The notes beneath the pieces are model-generated. The model searched no databases. It was not told the DNA's origin and saw only the letters and a program-made list of their open reading frames with translations. Shown one piece after another: positions 27,029 to 36,358 of a stretch of 64,000 bases of DNA. Source of the DNA: Pedobacter sp. AK013 (GTDB lineage Bacteria; Bacteroidota; Bacteroidia; Sphingobacteriales; Sphingobacteriaceae); assembly GCF_014205835.1 (NCBI RefSeq), contig NZ_JACHCQ010000005.1, forward strand, positions 1-64,000, in the 5' to 3' direction. The stretch's first letter is position 1; every line of letters starts with the position of its first letter. Position numbers and translations under genes: made by a program.

Positions 27029-27622
27029 GTGGAAGAGGAAATATTGATCAATAGGGTATCAGATTATGTTCAGGAGCTTTTAGAAAATGAGCTTCCAGCG
27101 CACATGTATTTTCATAATTTCGAACATACCTTGCTGGTAGTAGAAGGTGTGAAGATAATTGGAGAGCACAGTGCTGTAAGCGGACACGAGATGTTGGTAC
27201 TTACTTTGGCAGCCTATTTACACGACATTGGTTACACCAGGCAATATATGGGGCACGAGGCTATCAGCGCCGAAATGGCTGGCACTTTCTTAAGCACGAA
27301 TGGTTTAAGTAGTTTGGATATAGAACAGGTTAAAAACTGCATTTTAGCTACTAAATATCCTCAACTGCCCCACAATAATTTAGAAAAAATAATATGCGAT
27401 GCCGATTTTTATCATTTTGCATTGCCAGCTTATACCGATTTTGCTATAAGGTTGAAACGGGAGTGGGAAGAAAATATTAATTTGGCTTACAGTCATAGAG
27501 AATGGGATGCTATTAATATCAAAATGCTTATAGGCCACCAATATTTTACCGATTATGGCAGACAGTTTCTGCAAAAGAAGAAAGACCGGAATATAGAAAA
27601 GCTTATCCAGCGTTTTACCTGA
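27029..27622 (+). CDS. HD-domain phosphohydrolase-like protein
   Basis: This 197-residue protein starts at GTG 27029, where no ATG precedes the domain. The HD motif set is visible: HNFEHTLLVVEG (first His), AAYLHDIGYTRQYMGHEAIS (His-Asp pair) and IICDADFYHFALP (distal Asp). Such metal-dependent phosphohydrolases act on nucleotides or cyclic nucleotides. The substrate is not clear. It lies between a receptor gene and a two-component system in the same orientation. Confidence 0.85.
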   Translation: MEEEILINRVSDYVQELLENELPAHMYFHNFEHTLLVVEGVKIIGEHSAVSGHEMLVLTLAAYLHDIGYTRQYMGHEAISAEMAGTFLSTNGLSSLDIEQVKNCILATKYPQLPHNNLEKIICDADFYHFALPAYTDFAIRLKREWEENINLAYSHREWDAINIKMLIGHQYFTDYGRQFLQKKKDRNIEKLIQRFT

Positions 27623-27691
27623 TTTAATTAGAACCAGATGTTTAACTTTCGGGTTTTAATGGTTACTTTAAAAGCATAAAAAAGATACAAA

Positions 27692-28369
27692 ATGAAAATC
27701 CTGGTCATAGAAGATGAACCCGCTTTACTGGAAAGTATTTTGGCCTATTTTACAGGTGAAGGAAATATATGTGAGCATGCTTCAGATTTTGCATTGGCCA
27801 GCGAAAAGATAGCAGTTTACAGTTACGATTGTATTCTTTTAGATTTGGGGCTGCCCGGTGGGGAGGGGTTGGAATTGCTGACGAAACTCAAACAGCTCAA
27901 AAAAAGAGATGGGGTACTGATTATTTCTGCCAGGCACTCTTTAGATGATAAATTGGCAGGCCTTGATCTGGGGGCCGATGATTACCTAGTGAAACCTTTT
28001 CATTTATCGGAACTTAAGGCGCGCGTAAGTGCTATTGTACGCCGTAAAAACTTTGATGGCGATAATATAATTCATTTTAATGAAATGGCTGTTGATGTTT
28101 CGGCGATGAAAGTAACGGTTAAAGGCAATCTGGTTATATTAACCAAAAAGGAGTTCGATCTGTTGGTTTATTTCCTTTCTAACCGCAATAAAGTGGTAAC
28201 CAAAAATGCCATGGCCGAGCACCTTTGGGGCGATGAAATGGATTTGTCGGATGATTTCGATTTCATTTATACCCATGTTAAAAATCTACGGAAAAAACTA
28301 CTTGAAGCCGGCGCTGCTGATTATCTCAGGTCAGTTTACGGAATAGGCTATAAATTTGGTGATATATGA
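27692..28369 (+). CDS. OmpR-family response regulator
   Basis: This 225-residue protein has a receiver domain (1-118) with acidic residues E7-D8-E9, phosphoacceptor D51 (CILLDLGLPGG), Ser in IISARHS and Lys in YLVKPFH. A winged-helix DNA-binding domain spans about 125-223 (LTKKEFDLLVYFLSNRNKVV, VKNLRKKL, SVYGIGYKF). It overlaps the kinase start by four bases (ATGA), so the two are translationally coupled. It probably controls the receptor upstream or the efflux/PepSY cluster downstream. Confidence 0.95.
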   Translation: MKILVIEDEPALLESILAYFTGEGNICEHASDFALASEKIAVYSYDCILLDLGLPGGEGLELLTKLKQLKKRDGVLIISARHSLDDKLAGLDLGADDYLVKPFHLSELKARVSAIVRRKNFDGDNIIHFNEMAVDVSAMKVTVKGNLVILTKKEFDLLVYFLSNRNKVVTKNAMAEHLWGDEMDLSDDFDFIYTHVKNLRKKLLEAGAADYLRSVYGIGYKFGDI

Positions 28370-29619
28370 AACTGGCTAACCGGTATAACCGGGTAAATAT
28401 TTTAACCTCTATAGTGGTTTTTGCCATTACCGGCTTAATTTATTATGTGGTCATCCATTTTATTTTAACAGAAAAACTAGATCGGGATCTGGTAGTTGAA
28501 GAAAATGAAATCCGTCAGTATGTAAGTACCTACCACAAGCTCCCATTGCCTGCTAGTTACCTCGATCAAAAAATTGCTTATAAAAACCTTTCTGGCCATG
28601 TACCAGAGCGGGAGTTTTTGTATACCCGCTATTACAATCCCAAAGAGCGGGAAAATGAACCCGGCAGAAGTTTAATTACCGTAGTGCATCTAAATGGAAA
28701 AGCTGTTGAAGTAACCATCACGAAATCAAGGGTCGAGTCGGAAGATTTGGTGAGGATTATCCTTTTAATTACCATTGGCATTACATTGATTTTGCTTTTA
28801 TCGCTGCTGTTAATTAACAGGTTTGTGTTAAACAGACTCTGGCGGCCGTTTTATGCTATTTTAAACGGGATGAAATCGTTTGAGGTTGCCCGTATGGATG
28901 CCATAGCACACGAAGATACCCGGATTGATGAATTTAATGAGCTCAATCAATCTGTTAATGCCATGGCTGAAAGGGTAAGGCGCGATTATAAAGAACTTAA
29001 AAGTTTTACCGACAATGCTTCGCACGAAATGATGACACCTTTGGCGGTAATCAATTCCAAACTCGACTCTTTACTTCAAACAGAATCGTTTACGGCGCAA
29101 CAGGGTGAGCTGTTGGCCGATGTTTACCACGCTACAGGCCGCTTATCCCGCCTGCACCAATCGTTGCTATTGCTGGCCAAAATTGAAAATAACCTGATCC
29201 CAGATTTTCAGGAGATTGATCTTAAAGAAATGGTGGAGGTAAAAGGCCGTCAGTTTCAGGAACTGTTTGAAAAAGATGGACTAAGCCTTACTGCAGATTT
29301 ACAGGTTGTTGAAATAAAAATGAGTCGCTATTTGGCAGATATTTTACTGAATAATCTGTTTAGCAATGCAGTAAGACACAATATTACTGGCGGATATATT
29401 CGTGTTGAACTCAGTTCAGTTGCATTGATTATGGCAAACTCCGGAAAACCTGGTAATATCCAAAGCAAAATTTTCGACCGCTTTTCAAAATCTGCCGATT
29501 CAGAAGGAATGGGTTTAGGTTTGGCCATCACTAAACAGATCTGTAATCTTTATGGCTTCCGGATTAGTTACCAGGCAGAAAACGGTGAGCATGTTTTTAA
29601 AGTTCATTTTGCTGGTTGA
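28366..29619 (+). CDS. sensor histidine kinase
   Basis: This 417-residue protein has two membrane helices (about 13-33 and 130-151) around a periplasmic sensor domain of about 95 residues. A HAMP-like region follows, then a HisKA domain with SHEMMTPLAVINSKL (His220). The HATPase domain has N box LLNNLFSNAVRHN and G box SEGMGLGLAITKQI. It is the partner of the response regulator upstream. The sensed signal is unknown. Confidence 0.95.
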   Translation: MKLANRYNRVNILTSIVVFAITGLIYYVVIHFILTEKLDRDLVVEENEIRQYVSTYHKLPLPASYLDQKIAYKNLSGHVPEREFLYTRYYNPKERENEPGRSLITVVHLNGKAVEVTITKSRVESEDLVRIILLITIGITLILLLSLLLINRFVLNRLWRPFYAILNGMKSFEVARMDAIAHEDTRIDEFNELNQSVNAMAERVRRDYKELKSFTDNASHEMMTPLAVINSKLDSLLQTESFTAQQGELLADVYHATGRLSRLHQSLLLLAKIENNLIPDFQEIDLKEMVEVKGRQFQELFEKDGLSLTADLQVVEIKMSRYLADILLNNLFSNAVRHNITGGYIRVELSSVALIMANSGKPGNIQSKIFDRFSKSADSEGMGLGLAITKQICNLYGFRISYQAENGEHVFKVHFAG

Positions 29620-29841
29620 GCTGATTGTAGGACGAGTATTTCCGGTAGATTTAATTGTCAAGTTAGTCTTGCTGTGAATCTTTTATTTTCTCATTGCTAC
29701 CAACCGTTCTATTGAACTTGTTTCAGCATCTCCTTCATTGGTCTCATGTGAATAATTAATAAATCCTGTCGCCATAGTTCTTGTCAATACGAACCTTTAC
29801 GTTCTGAAAATGAACTACAGAATTTCTTCATAATTCACTTT

Positions 29842-29849
29842 TAGTTTTG
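29842..29849 (+). promoter_or_regulatory. -7 promoter element before the PepSY-like gene
   Basis: TAGTTTTG fits TAnnTTTG and lies 18 bases before the ATG at 29868. No good -33 element is visible, which suits an activator-dependent promoter. Confidence 0.4.
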
Positions 29850-29867
29850 ATTTAAAATTTAAAAGCT

Positions 29868-30275
29868 ATGAAAAGAATTTTTGTAATTTTATTACTCGTA
29901 GGTGCCATGTTTACATCGGTTAGGGCACAAAAAATCAGTGCTGCTAAAGTGCCGGTTGAAGTAAAGGACGCATTCGCAAAACTTTATCCTGGAGTAAAAG
30001 CAAATTGGGAAATGGAAAAACAGGACTATGAAGCTGCATTTACGCTAAACGGCAAAGCAACTTCGGTAGTTTATACTGCAAAAGGTGTGCTGCTGGAAAC
30101 TGAAACAGCAATTAAGCCTAACGAATTACCAGCAGTTATACTTGCCAAACTGAACGGTAGTAAAATAGCAGAGGCTGCTAAAATTATTAAAGCCGACGGA
30201 TCTATCCGTTATGAGGCCGAAGTGAAAGGAAAAGATCTGTTATTTGATCTGAACGGAAATTCTGTAAAATTATAG
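29868..30275 (+). CDS. PepSY-like domain protein, secreted
   Basis: This 135-residue protein has a signal peptide (MKRIFVILLLVGAMFTSVRA). The PepSY-like (DUF2874) pattern follows: VPVEVKDAFAKLYPGVKANW, then AAFTLNGKATSVVYTAKGVL and ETETAIKPNELPAVILAKL. These small periplasmic proteins often lie beside two-component systems and efflux genes, and may sense or bind small molecules. The function is unproven. It is two bases before the PAP2 gene and begins the efflux gene run. Confidence 0.85.
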   Translation: MKRIFVILLLVGAMFTSVRAQKISAAKVPVEVKDAFAKLYPGVKANWEMEKQDYEAAFTLNGKATSVVYTAKGVLLETETAIKPNELPAVILAKLNGSKIAEAAKIIKADGSIRYEAEVKGKDLLFDLNGNSVKL

Positions 30276-30277
30276 TT

Positions 30278-31069
30278 ATGCGAAACATCCTGATATGCGC
30301 TTTGTTTTTCGTTGTTTTTACCACATCGTGTGCTGCACAAAGTATCGATTCGGTTAAAAATGCCAATACCGATTCTTTAGCAAGGTGGTATAGTGGAACT
30401 CCTATTCCAAAACAAAAATTTAAAGCTACGGCATTTATTGCGCCCGTAGTATTAATGGGTTATGGCTTTGCAGCAGTTTACGATCATGGTGCTTTAAAAC
30501 AACTGGATGTAAGTACCAAGGCAGAATTGCAGGAAGATCATCCTTTATTTGCAGCCCATGTTGATGACTATCTCCAATTTGCCCCAGCAGCTGCGGTATA
30601 CGCGCTTAATTTATCGGGTATAAAAGGTAAACATAATTTATTTGATGCATCCATGTTATATGTTACCTCGGCTGCAATTATGGGCGTTTCTACCCATTTT
30701 GTGAAACGAGGCATTGGTAGAGAACGGCCTGATGGATCGGGACTAAATTCTTTTCCTTCAGGACATACAGCCTCTGCTTTTATGGCCGCCGAATTTCTGC
30801 ACCAAGAATATAAAGATGTTAACCCCTGGATCGGTTATGCAGGTTATTTCGTAGCCACCGCTACCGGAACGCTAAGGATGTACAACAACAAACACTGGTT
30901 TAGCGATGTGGTAGCCGGGGCAGGATTTGGAATTGCCTCGACTAAAATATCCTATCTGGTTTATCCTTACATTAAAAGCCTTTTTACCAATAAAAAGGGC
31001 GGCAATTTTACATTTATGCCTTTCCACCAGCAGGGAAGTACTGGTTTAATGCTTTCGGGGAGGTTTTAA
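30278..31069 (+). CDS. PAP2-family phosphatase
   Basis: This 263-residue protein has a signal sequence (about 1-20). The three PAP2 signature blocks are visible: KRGIGRERPDGSGLNSFPSG (KxxxxxxRP), PSGHTASAFMA (PSGH) and the third block RMYNNKHWFSDVVAGAGFG (R-x5-H-x3-D). Such enzymes dephosphorylate lipid phosphates, for example undecaprenyl pyrophosphate, phosphatidic acid or lipid A phosphates. It sits in the middle of an efflux operon. Confidence 0.92.
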   Translation: MRNILICALFFVVFTTSCAAQSIDSVKNANTDSLARWYSGTPIPKQKFKATAFIAPVVLMGYGFAAVYDHGALKQLDVSTKAELQEDHPLFAAHVDDYLQFAPAAAVYALNLSGIKGKHNLFDASMLYVTSAAIMGVSTHFVKRGIGRERPDGSGLNSFPSGHTASAFMAAEFLHQEYKDVNPWIGYAGYFVATATGTLRMYNNKHWFSDVVAGAGFGIASTKISYLVYPYIKSLFTNKKGGNFTFMPFHQQGSTGLMLSGRF

Positions 31070-31081
31070 TGTTAGCGATCC

Positions 31082-32329
31082 ATGAATAATAAATTGAAAT
31101 ACCAGATTTTATGTATCGTTGCTTTTTCTGGAACAGCAGCAAAGGCACAGGTGATAGCTAAAAATCTGGATTATTATTTAAAACAGGCCGAATTAACTAG
31201 CCCTGTGCTTAAAGATCTGCGTAATCAGCAACGTGCTGCAGGGATTGATAGTTTAATTGTTCGTGCTACAGGCGGGGCTCAGGTTACCGCCAATTCTGCC
31301 GGAATGTATGCGCCCGTTATTAGTGGTTACGGTTATGATGCGGTGTTAACCAATGGGCAGGCACTCGAGGCCTTGCTGAGTGTGAATTACGATTTACTAA
31401 ACAGGAAACGTATCAATAATCAGCTGGAAGGTGTTAAAATCCAAAGTGATTCTATTCAATATGCTGGTCAGCTTTCTCTGTTTGATTTACAACGGTCTGT
31501 TGCCGATCAGTATATTTTAGCCTATGCCAGCCAACAGCAAGTTGGTTTTAACCGCGATGTGGTTACTTTACTTGAACAAGAAGAAATATTGCTCAAAAAA
31601 CTTACCCGCAGCAATATTTATAAACAAGCAGAATATTTAACATTCCTGGTTACGTTGCAGCAGCAACAACTTGCGCTGCAACAGGCCGAACTGCAGTTTA
31701 AAAACGATTATGCCACCTTAAATTATCTGGCTGGTATTGCTGATACTGCCCAGGTTAAACTGACAGATCCAGAATTGCAGACCGATAATTTAGTCGCTAC
31801 ACATCACTTTTTTAATAAACGTTTTGATATTGATAGTTTAAAGAACAGCAACCAGAAAAACGCTATAGATCTTAATTATAAGCCTAAACTGGGGATATAT
31901 GCCAATGGTGGCTATAATTCTTCGTTTATTTTGCAACCCTATAAAAATTTTGGCGCTAGTGTAGGCTTCACTTTCTCTGTACCCATTTACGATGGGCACC
32001 AGAAAAAAATGCAATACAATAAACTTAGTCTCGCTGCTAAAACCATTGTTAATTACCGCGACTTTTTTAGCAGACAACAGCAACAACAGTTAAACCTGAT
32101 TAAGCAACAGCTTGAGCAAACCGATGCGCTTTTTCCGAAAATAAATGAGCAAATCCGTTTTAGTAAAGGTTTAATTGAAGTAGACCGGAAACTGATGCAT
32201 ACCGGCGATTTAAAAGTGGCCGATTTCGTAATTGCGATTAATAATTACCTGGCTGCCCAGAACCTGTTGCGACAAACTCAAATTAACCGTTTAAAACTGA
32301 TTAATCAATTTAACTACTGGAACCGATAA
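31082..32329 (+). CDS. TolC-family outer membrane efflux protein
   Basis: This 415-residue protein has a signal peptide ending AAKAQ. Two long helical hairpin repeats are typical of outer-membrane efflux proteins: DYYLKQAELTSPVLKDLRNQ at the front, and QQQQLNLIKQQLEQTDALFP and GLIEVDRKLMHTGDLKVADF in the second half. It forms the outer-membrane channel for the pump encoded by the next two genes. Two bases separate it from the membrane-fusion protein gene. Confidence 0.9.
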   Translation: MNNKLKYQILCIVAFSGTAAKAQVIAKNLDYYLKQAELTSPVLKDLRNQQRAAGIDSLIVRATGGAQVTANSAGMYAPVISGYGYDAVLTNGQALEALLSVNYDLLNRKRINNQLEGVKIQSDSIQYAGQLSLFDLQRSVADQYILAYASQQQVGFNRDVVTLLEQEEILLKKLTRSNIYKQAEYLTFLVTLQQQQLALQQAELQFKNDYATLNYLAGIADTAQVKLTDPELQTDNLVATHHFFNKRFDIDSLKNSNQKNAIDLNYKPKLGIYANGGYNSSFILQPYKNFGASVGFTFSVPIYDGHQKKMQYNKLSLAAKTIVNYRDFFSRQQQQQLNLIKQQLEQTDALFPKINEQIRFSKGLIEVDRKLMHTGDLKVADFVIAINNYLAAQNLLRQTQINRLKLINQFNYWNR

Positions 32330-32331
32330 CC

Positions 32332-33258
32332 ATGAAGAGCTATCTAAAATTAATGTGTGGTGCTTTCGCCATGCTGTTTGTTTTTTCGGGATGTAATCAT
32401 TCGGCCCCGGCAGAAAATGTATCTGAACCCTCGCCGGTTACTCCCGTTCAGGTAACTACCGTGCGCGACAGCTCTCTCTCGGAATTTATAGCGTTTTCGG
32501 CTGTTTCGGCCTATTTGGAGAAGAGTTTTGTAAAAGCAAATATTAATGGATATATACAAAATGCCCAGGCCATAGTAGGCAAGCAGGTGGGGAGCCATCA
32601 GTTGCTGTTTAGTTTAATTACCAAAGAAGCTAAATCAATAGGAAACAGCGTAAATAAGCTTGATGCAGGTTTTAAGTTTTCTGGAATTTCCGATATCAGG
32701 GCCGATCAGGCAGGTACAATTATCCAGGTAAACCATCAGAAAGGAGATTATGTACAGGATGGGGAGGCACTCGCCGTGATCAGTAACCGTAATAGTTTGG
32801 TTTTTTTACTTGATCTGCCTTACGAATATAATCAGCTGATCAATCAGAACAGAAGCCTGGAGGTACTGTTACCAGATGGGAGCAAAATGACAGGTACGGT
32901 TTCAGGAACAATGCCATCGGTAGATTCTTTGGCACAAACCCAGCGGTATGTACTTAAAGTGGCCGCAAGTAAAGATATTCCGGAAGGTTTAATTGCTAAA
33001 GTAAAGTTAACGAAAGTTAACCACGCACAGGCTCAGGTACTACCTAAATCGGCAGTATTGGCCAACGAAACTGAAGATGAGTTTTGGGTAATGAAACTCA
33101 TCAATGATTCTACCGCAGTAAAGATAAACGTGAAAAAAGGCATCGAAAGTGAGCATACAATCGAAGTGCTTGAACCGAAATTTTCGAAAACAGACCGGAT
33201 TATTACATCTGGAAATTATGGAATAGCAGATACGGCCAAAGTTAAAATCCAGAAATAG
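32332..33258 (+). CDS. efflux RND periplasmic adaptor (membrane fusion protein), lipoprotein
   Basis: This 308-residue protein has a lipoprotein signal (MLFVFSGC; Cys near residue 20). The short adaptor has VKANINGYIQNAQAIVGKQV (biotinyl-lipoyl-like half-motif), DIRADQAGTIIQVNHQKGDYVQDG (second half-motif) and a beta-barrel and membrane-proximal region. It is shorter than usual, and the alpha-helical hairpin between the lipoyl halves is missing or very short. It joins the RND pump to the TolC-like channel. Two bases separate it from the pump gene. Confidence 0.9.
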   Translation: MKSYLKLMCGAFAMLFVFSGCNHSAPAENVSEPSPVTPVQVTTVRDSSLSEFIAFSAVSAYLEKSFVKANINGYIQNAQAIVGKQVGSHQLLFSLITKEAKSIGNSVNKLDAGFKFSGISDIRADQAGTIIQVNHQKGDYVQDGEALAVISNRNSLVFLLDLPYEYNQLINQNRSLEVLLPDGSKMTGTVSGTMPSVDSLAQTQRYVLKVAASKDIPEGLIAKVKLTKVNHAQAQVLPKSAVLANETEDEFWVMKLINDSTAVKINVKKGIESEHTIEVLEPKFSKTDRIITSGNYGIADTAKVKIQK

Positions 33259-33260
33259 CC

Positions 33261-36200
33261 ATGAACAAGTTTTTTATTTCCCATAAAAACCCTATCCTGG
33301 CAGTGCTGCTCATTATTTTGGTAGGTGGGATATATGCTTTCAGTCAGTTAAAAACAGGGCTTTTTCCTGAAATTACCTTTCCGAAAATTAAGATTATTGC
33401 CGATGCAGAACTGCAGCCGGTTGATAAGATGGTGGTTACCGTAACAAGGCCTTTAGAAAATGCAGTAAAACAGGTGCCCGATCTTCAATTGGTTAGGAGT
33501 AAAACCAGTAGGGGCAGTTGCGAACTTTCTGCATTTATGAACCCTGGTGCCGATATCGATCTTAGCCAACAGCGGATAGAAGCACAAATTGCCAAAATAA
33601 GCGCTTCGTTGCCAGTCGGTGTTAATATTTCGGTCGAGAAAATGAATCCATCAATCCTTCCGGTAAGTGGATACAGCTTGGAAAGCCATAATTATTCACC
33701 TGCCGAACTGAAAAAAATCGCAACTTATACGGTAAAACCCTTTCTTTCACAGGTTGACGGTGTTTCCGAAATCCGTGTAATTGGTGGTAAAAGTAAAGAA
33801 TTTTGGCTGGAACTTGACGCACAGAAAATGCAGACGCTCGGTATAACTCCAGATCAGATCAGCAATGGACTTAGCCAAACCAATTTTATTAAATCTAACG
33901 GTTACCTGGCCGATCACAATTATCTTTACCTATCTGTAACAGATGCTACTGTAAAAAACAAAACCGATCTGGAAAACCTGGTATTAAGCAGAAAGGGCAA
34001 CCGGATTGTTAAAGTGATGGATATTGCCAAGGTAAATATCCAACAGAGTGTAGAGTACACACGCATTAACGCCAATGGTAAAGATGGGATTCTAATTGCT
34101 GTAATCAAACAGCCAAATGCCAATCTGATCGATCTTTCGAACGAGATGTTTACCAAAGTAGAACAGTTGAAACATATTCTACCCGCTGGAGTAAGTATTA
34201 AACCTTATTATGTACAAGCAGATTTTGTGAATGAATCGGTAAAAAGCGTACGCGATAGTTTATTGATCGGTTTAACATTAGCCATTATTGTTGCTTTTAT
34301 TTTTCTAAGATCATTTAAAGCAAGTGTAACGCTTTTAATTACCATCCCCGTTACGCTTTGTTTAACCATAATTGTAATTTATTTTATTGGTTATTCACTC
34401 AATATTATGACACTTGGGGCTATTGCAGCTGCCATAGGTTTAATTATAGATGATGCCATTGTGGTAGTGGAGCAAATTCACCGTACACATGAAGAACACC
34501 CGGAAGAGCTTACCATGAGGTTGTTGAGCAAGGCTGTTGGATATCTTTTTCCGGCCATGTTGGGCTCTTCAATCAGTACCATCGTTATATTCGTCCCCTT
34601 TGTATTGATGACAGGAGTGGCGGGTTCTTATTTTCAGGTAATGACCAATACCATGATCATTACTTTGGCCTGTTCCTTTTTTGTTACCTGGATAGGTTTA
34701 CCAGTGATTTATCTTTTGTTGACCCGTAAAGGGGGCAGCCATGCAGCTTCTGGTAAAACAGCAGCAGTACACGAGGTTAAATCGCAAAACTGGGTCCGTT
34801 ATTTTATACAACGGCCTTATATCTCCATTGTGTTTACACTCGTGCTCATCACGTCGATCGTACTCATTTTTCCCCGGTTAGAGACCGGATTCCTCCCCGA
34901 AATGGATGAAGGTAGTATTGTGATGGATTATGCTTCGCCACCGGGCACCTCGCTCGAAGAAACCGACCGGATGCTAAGGGAAGTGGAGAAGGAGATTGTT
35001 AAAATCCCTGAGGTGCAGGCTTACTCCAGAAGAACCGGAACTCAGATGGGCTTTTTTATCACCGAACCCAATACTGGCGATTATCTAATTCAGCTAAAAC
35101 ATAACAGGAAAAAAAGTACCGATGAGGTCATTTCCGAAATACGCTCACATATCGAAAATACACAACCAGCACTTGTGGTAGACTTTGGGCAGGTAATTGG
35201 CGACATGTTAGGCGATTTAATGAGCTCGACCCAACCCATTGAGGTGAAAATTTTTGGTAATGATCAGGAAAAACTCCAGGCCTTATCAAAAAAAGTGGCC
35301 AATATTGTTTCGCATGTGGATGGTACAGCTGATGTGTTTGATGGTATAGTCCTTTCAGGACCAGCAGTTAGTATTCAGCCTAATTTTGTTTTGCTGGCGC
35401 AGTATGGCATTAGCCCGTTGTCTTTCCAATCGCAGCTTCAAACAGCTATGCAAGGGACTTTAATTGGCGATTTATACGATAAACAACAGCTTTCGCCCAT
35501 TCGTATGGTTTACCCTGGCAGCCGGACTTTTAGTGTTGCAGATATTAACAAGCTTAAAATTTTCTTGCCAAATGGTAAAGCGGTTCCCATCAATCAAATG
35601 GCAGAGGTCGTGCTTAAATCAGGCAATGCCGAAGTAGAAAGAGAAAATTTACAAACCATTGGCGTAGTTACGGCGAGGCTCGATAACCGGGATCTGGGCA
35701 GTGTAATGAAAGATCTTCAGAAAACGATAAACAACAAAGTAAACCTGCCTTCAGGCTACCATATCGAATATGGTGGTGCATATAAAGAGCAACAGCAATC
35801 GTTTTCCGAATTGCTAACCATCCTCATTGCCTCGAGTTTGCTGGTGTTTAGTGTAATTTTGTTCCTGTTTAAAGATTTTAAAATTGCCTTTTTAATTTTA
35901 TTAATCTCGGTGCTTGGTATTTCAGGGAGTTATTTAGCTTTGTTTTTAACCCATACACCACTCAATGTAGGCAGTTACACCGGGTTGATTATGATTGTAG
36001 GCATTATTGGCGAGAATGCAATTTTTACCTTCCTGCAGTTTAAAGAATCATTAATTAATCAAAGCGTTGATGATGCAATAACCTTTGCTATCTCTACCCG
36101 GCTACGGCCAAAACTAATGACTGCATTAGGTGCCATTATCGCATTAATGCCATTAGCCATGGGTATAGGTGCTGGTGCACAACTGCATCAACCATTGGCC

Positions 36201-36305
36201 ATTGCTGTTATTGGCGGCTTTATTGTAGCCTTGCCTTTATTGCTGGTGGCCTTGCCCAGCCTGATCAGGAAATTATACCAATCGGCTAAAGTTGAAGGAG
36301 ATTAA
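33261..36305 (+). CDS. efflux RND transporter permease
   Basis: This 1014-residue protein has the AcrB-type plan: 12 membrane helices and two large periplasmic loops. The fourth-helix region reads GAIAAAIGLIIDDAIVVVEQ, with the conserved acidic pair. Entry motif GLFPEITFPKIKI and later LGLGA-like helix ends fit the family. The DGAVVVVEN signature of heavy-metal pumps is absent, so a hydrophobic or amphiphilic substrate is more likely than a metal ion. It completes the tripartite pump with the two preceding genes. Confidence 0.93.
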   Translation: MNKFFISHKNPILAVLLIILVGGIYAFSQLKTGLFPEITFPKIKIIADAELQPVDKMVVTVTRPLENAVKQVPDLQLVRSKTSRGSCELSAFMNPGADIDLSQQRIEAQIAKISASLPVGVNISVEKMNPSILPVSGYSLESHNYSPAELKKIATYTVKPFLSQVDGVSEIRVIGGKSKEFWLELDAQKMQTLGITPDQISNGLSQTNFIKSNGYLADHNYLYLSVTDATVKNKTDLENLVLSRKGNRIVKVMDIAKVNIQQSVEYTRINANGKDGILIAVIKQPNANLIDLSNEMFTKVEQLKHILPAGVSIKPYYVQADFVNESVKSVRDSLLIGLTLAIIVAFIFLRSFKASVTLLITIPVTLCLTIIVIYFIGYSLNIMTLGAIAAAIGLIIDDAIVVVEQIHRTHEEHPEELTMRLLSKAVGYLFPAMLGSSISTIVIFVPFVLMTGVAGSYFQVMTNTMIITLACSFFVTWIGLPVIYLLLTRKGGSHAASGKTAAVHEVKSQNWVRYFIQRPYISIVFTLVLITSIVLIFPRLETGFLPEMDEGSIVMDYASPPGTSLEETDRMLREVEKEIVKIPEVQAYSRRTGTQMGFFITEPNTGDYLIQLKHNRKKSTDEVISEIRSHIENTQPALVVDFGQVIGDMLGDLMSSTQPIEVKIFGNDQEKLQALSKKVANIVSHVDGTADVFDGIVLSGPAVSIQPNFVLLAQYGISPLSFQSQLQTAMQGTLIGDLYDKQQLSPIRMVYPGSRTFSVADINKLKIFLPNGKAVPINQMAEVVLKSGNAEVERENLQTIGVVTARLDNRDLGSVMKDLQKTINNKVNLPSGYHIEYGGAYKEQQQSFSELLTILIASSLLVFSVILFLFKDFKIAFLILLISVLGISGSYLALFLTHTPLNVGSYTGLIMIVGIIGENAIFTFLQFKESLINQSVDDAITFAISTRLRPKLMTALGAIIALMPLAMGIGAGAQLHQPLAIAVIGGFIVALPLLLVALPSLIRKLYQSAKVEGD

Positions 36306-36358
36306 GCCCAAGTGTAACAGATTAAATCCGTACCCTAAGCATATTAAAACTAAAAAAA

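Noticed and set aside
33261..36305. Heavy-metal (CzcA-type) pump
   Set aside because: The metal-pump signature in the fourth helix is absent. IDDAIVVVEQ fits the drug/amphiphile branch better.
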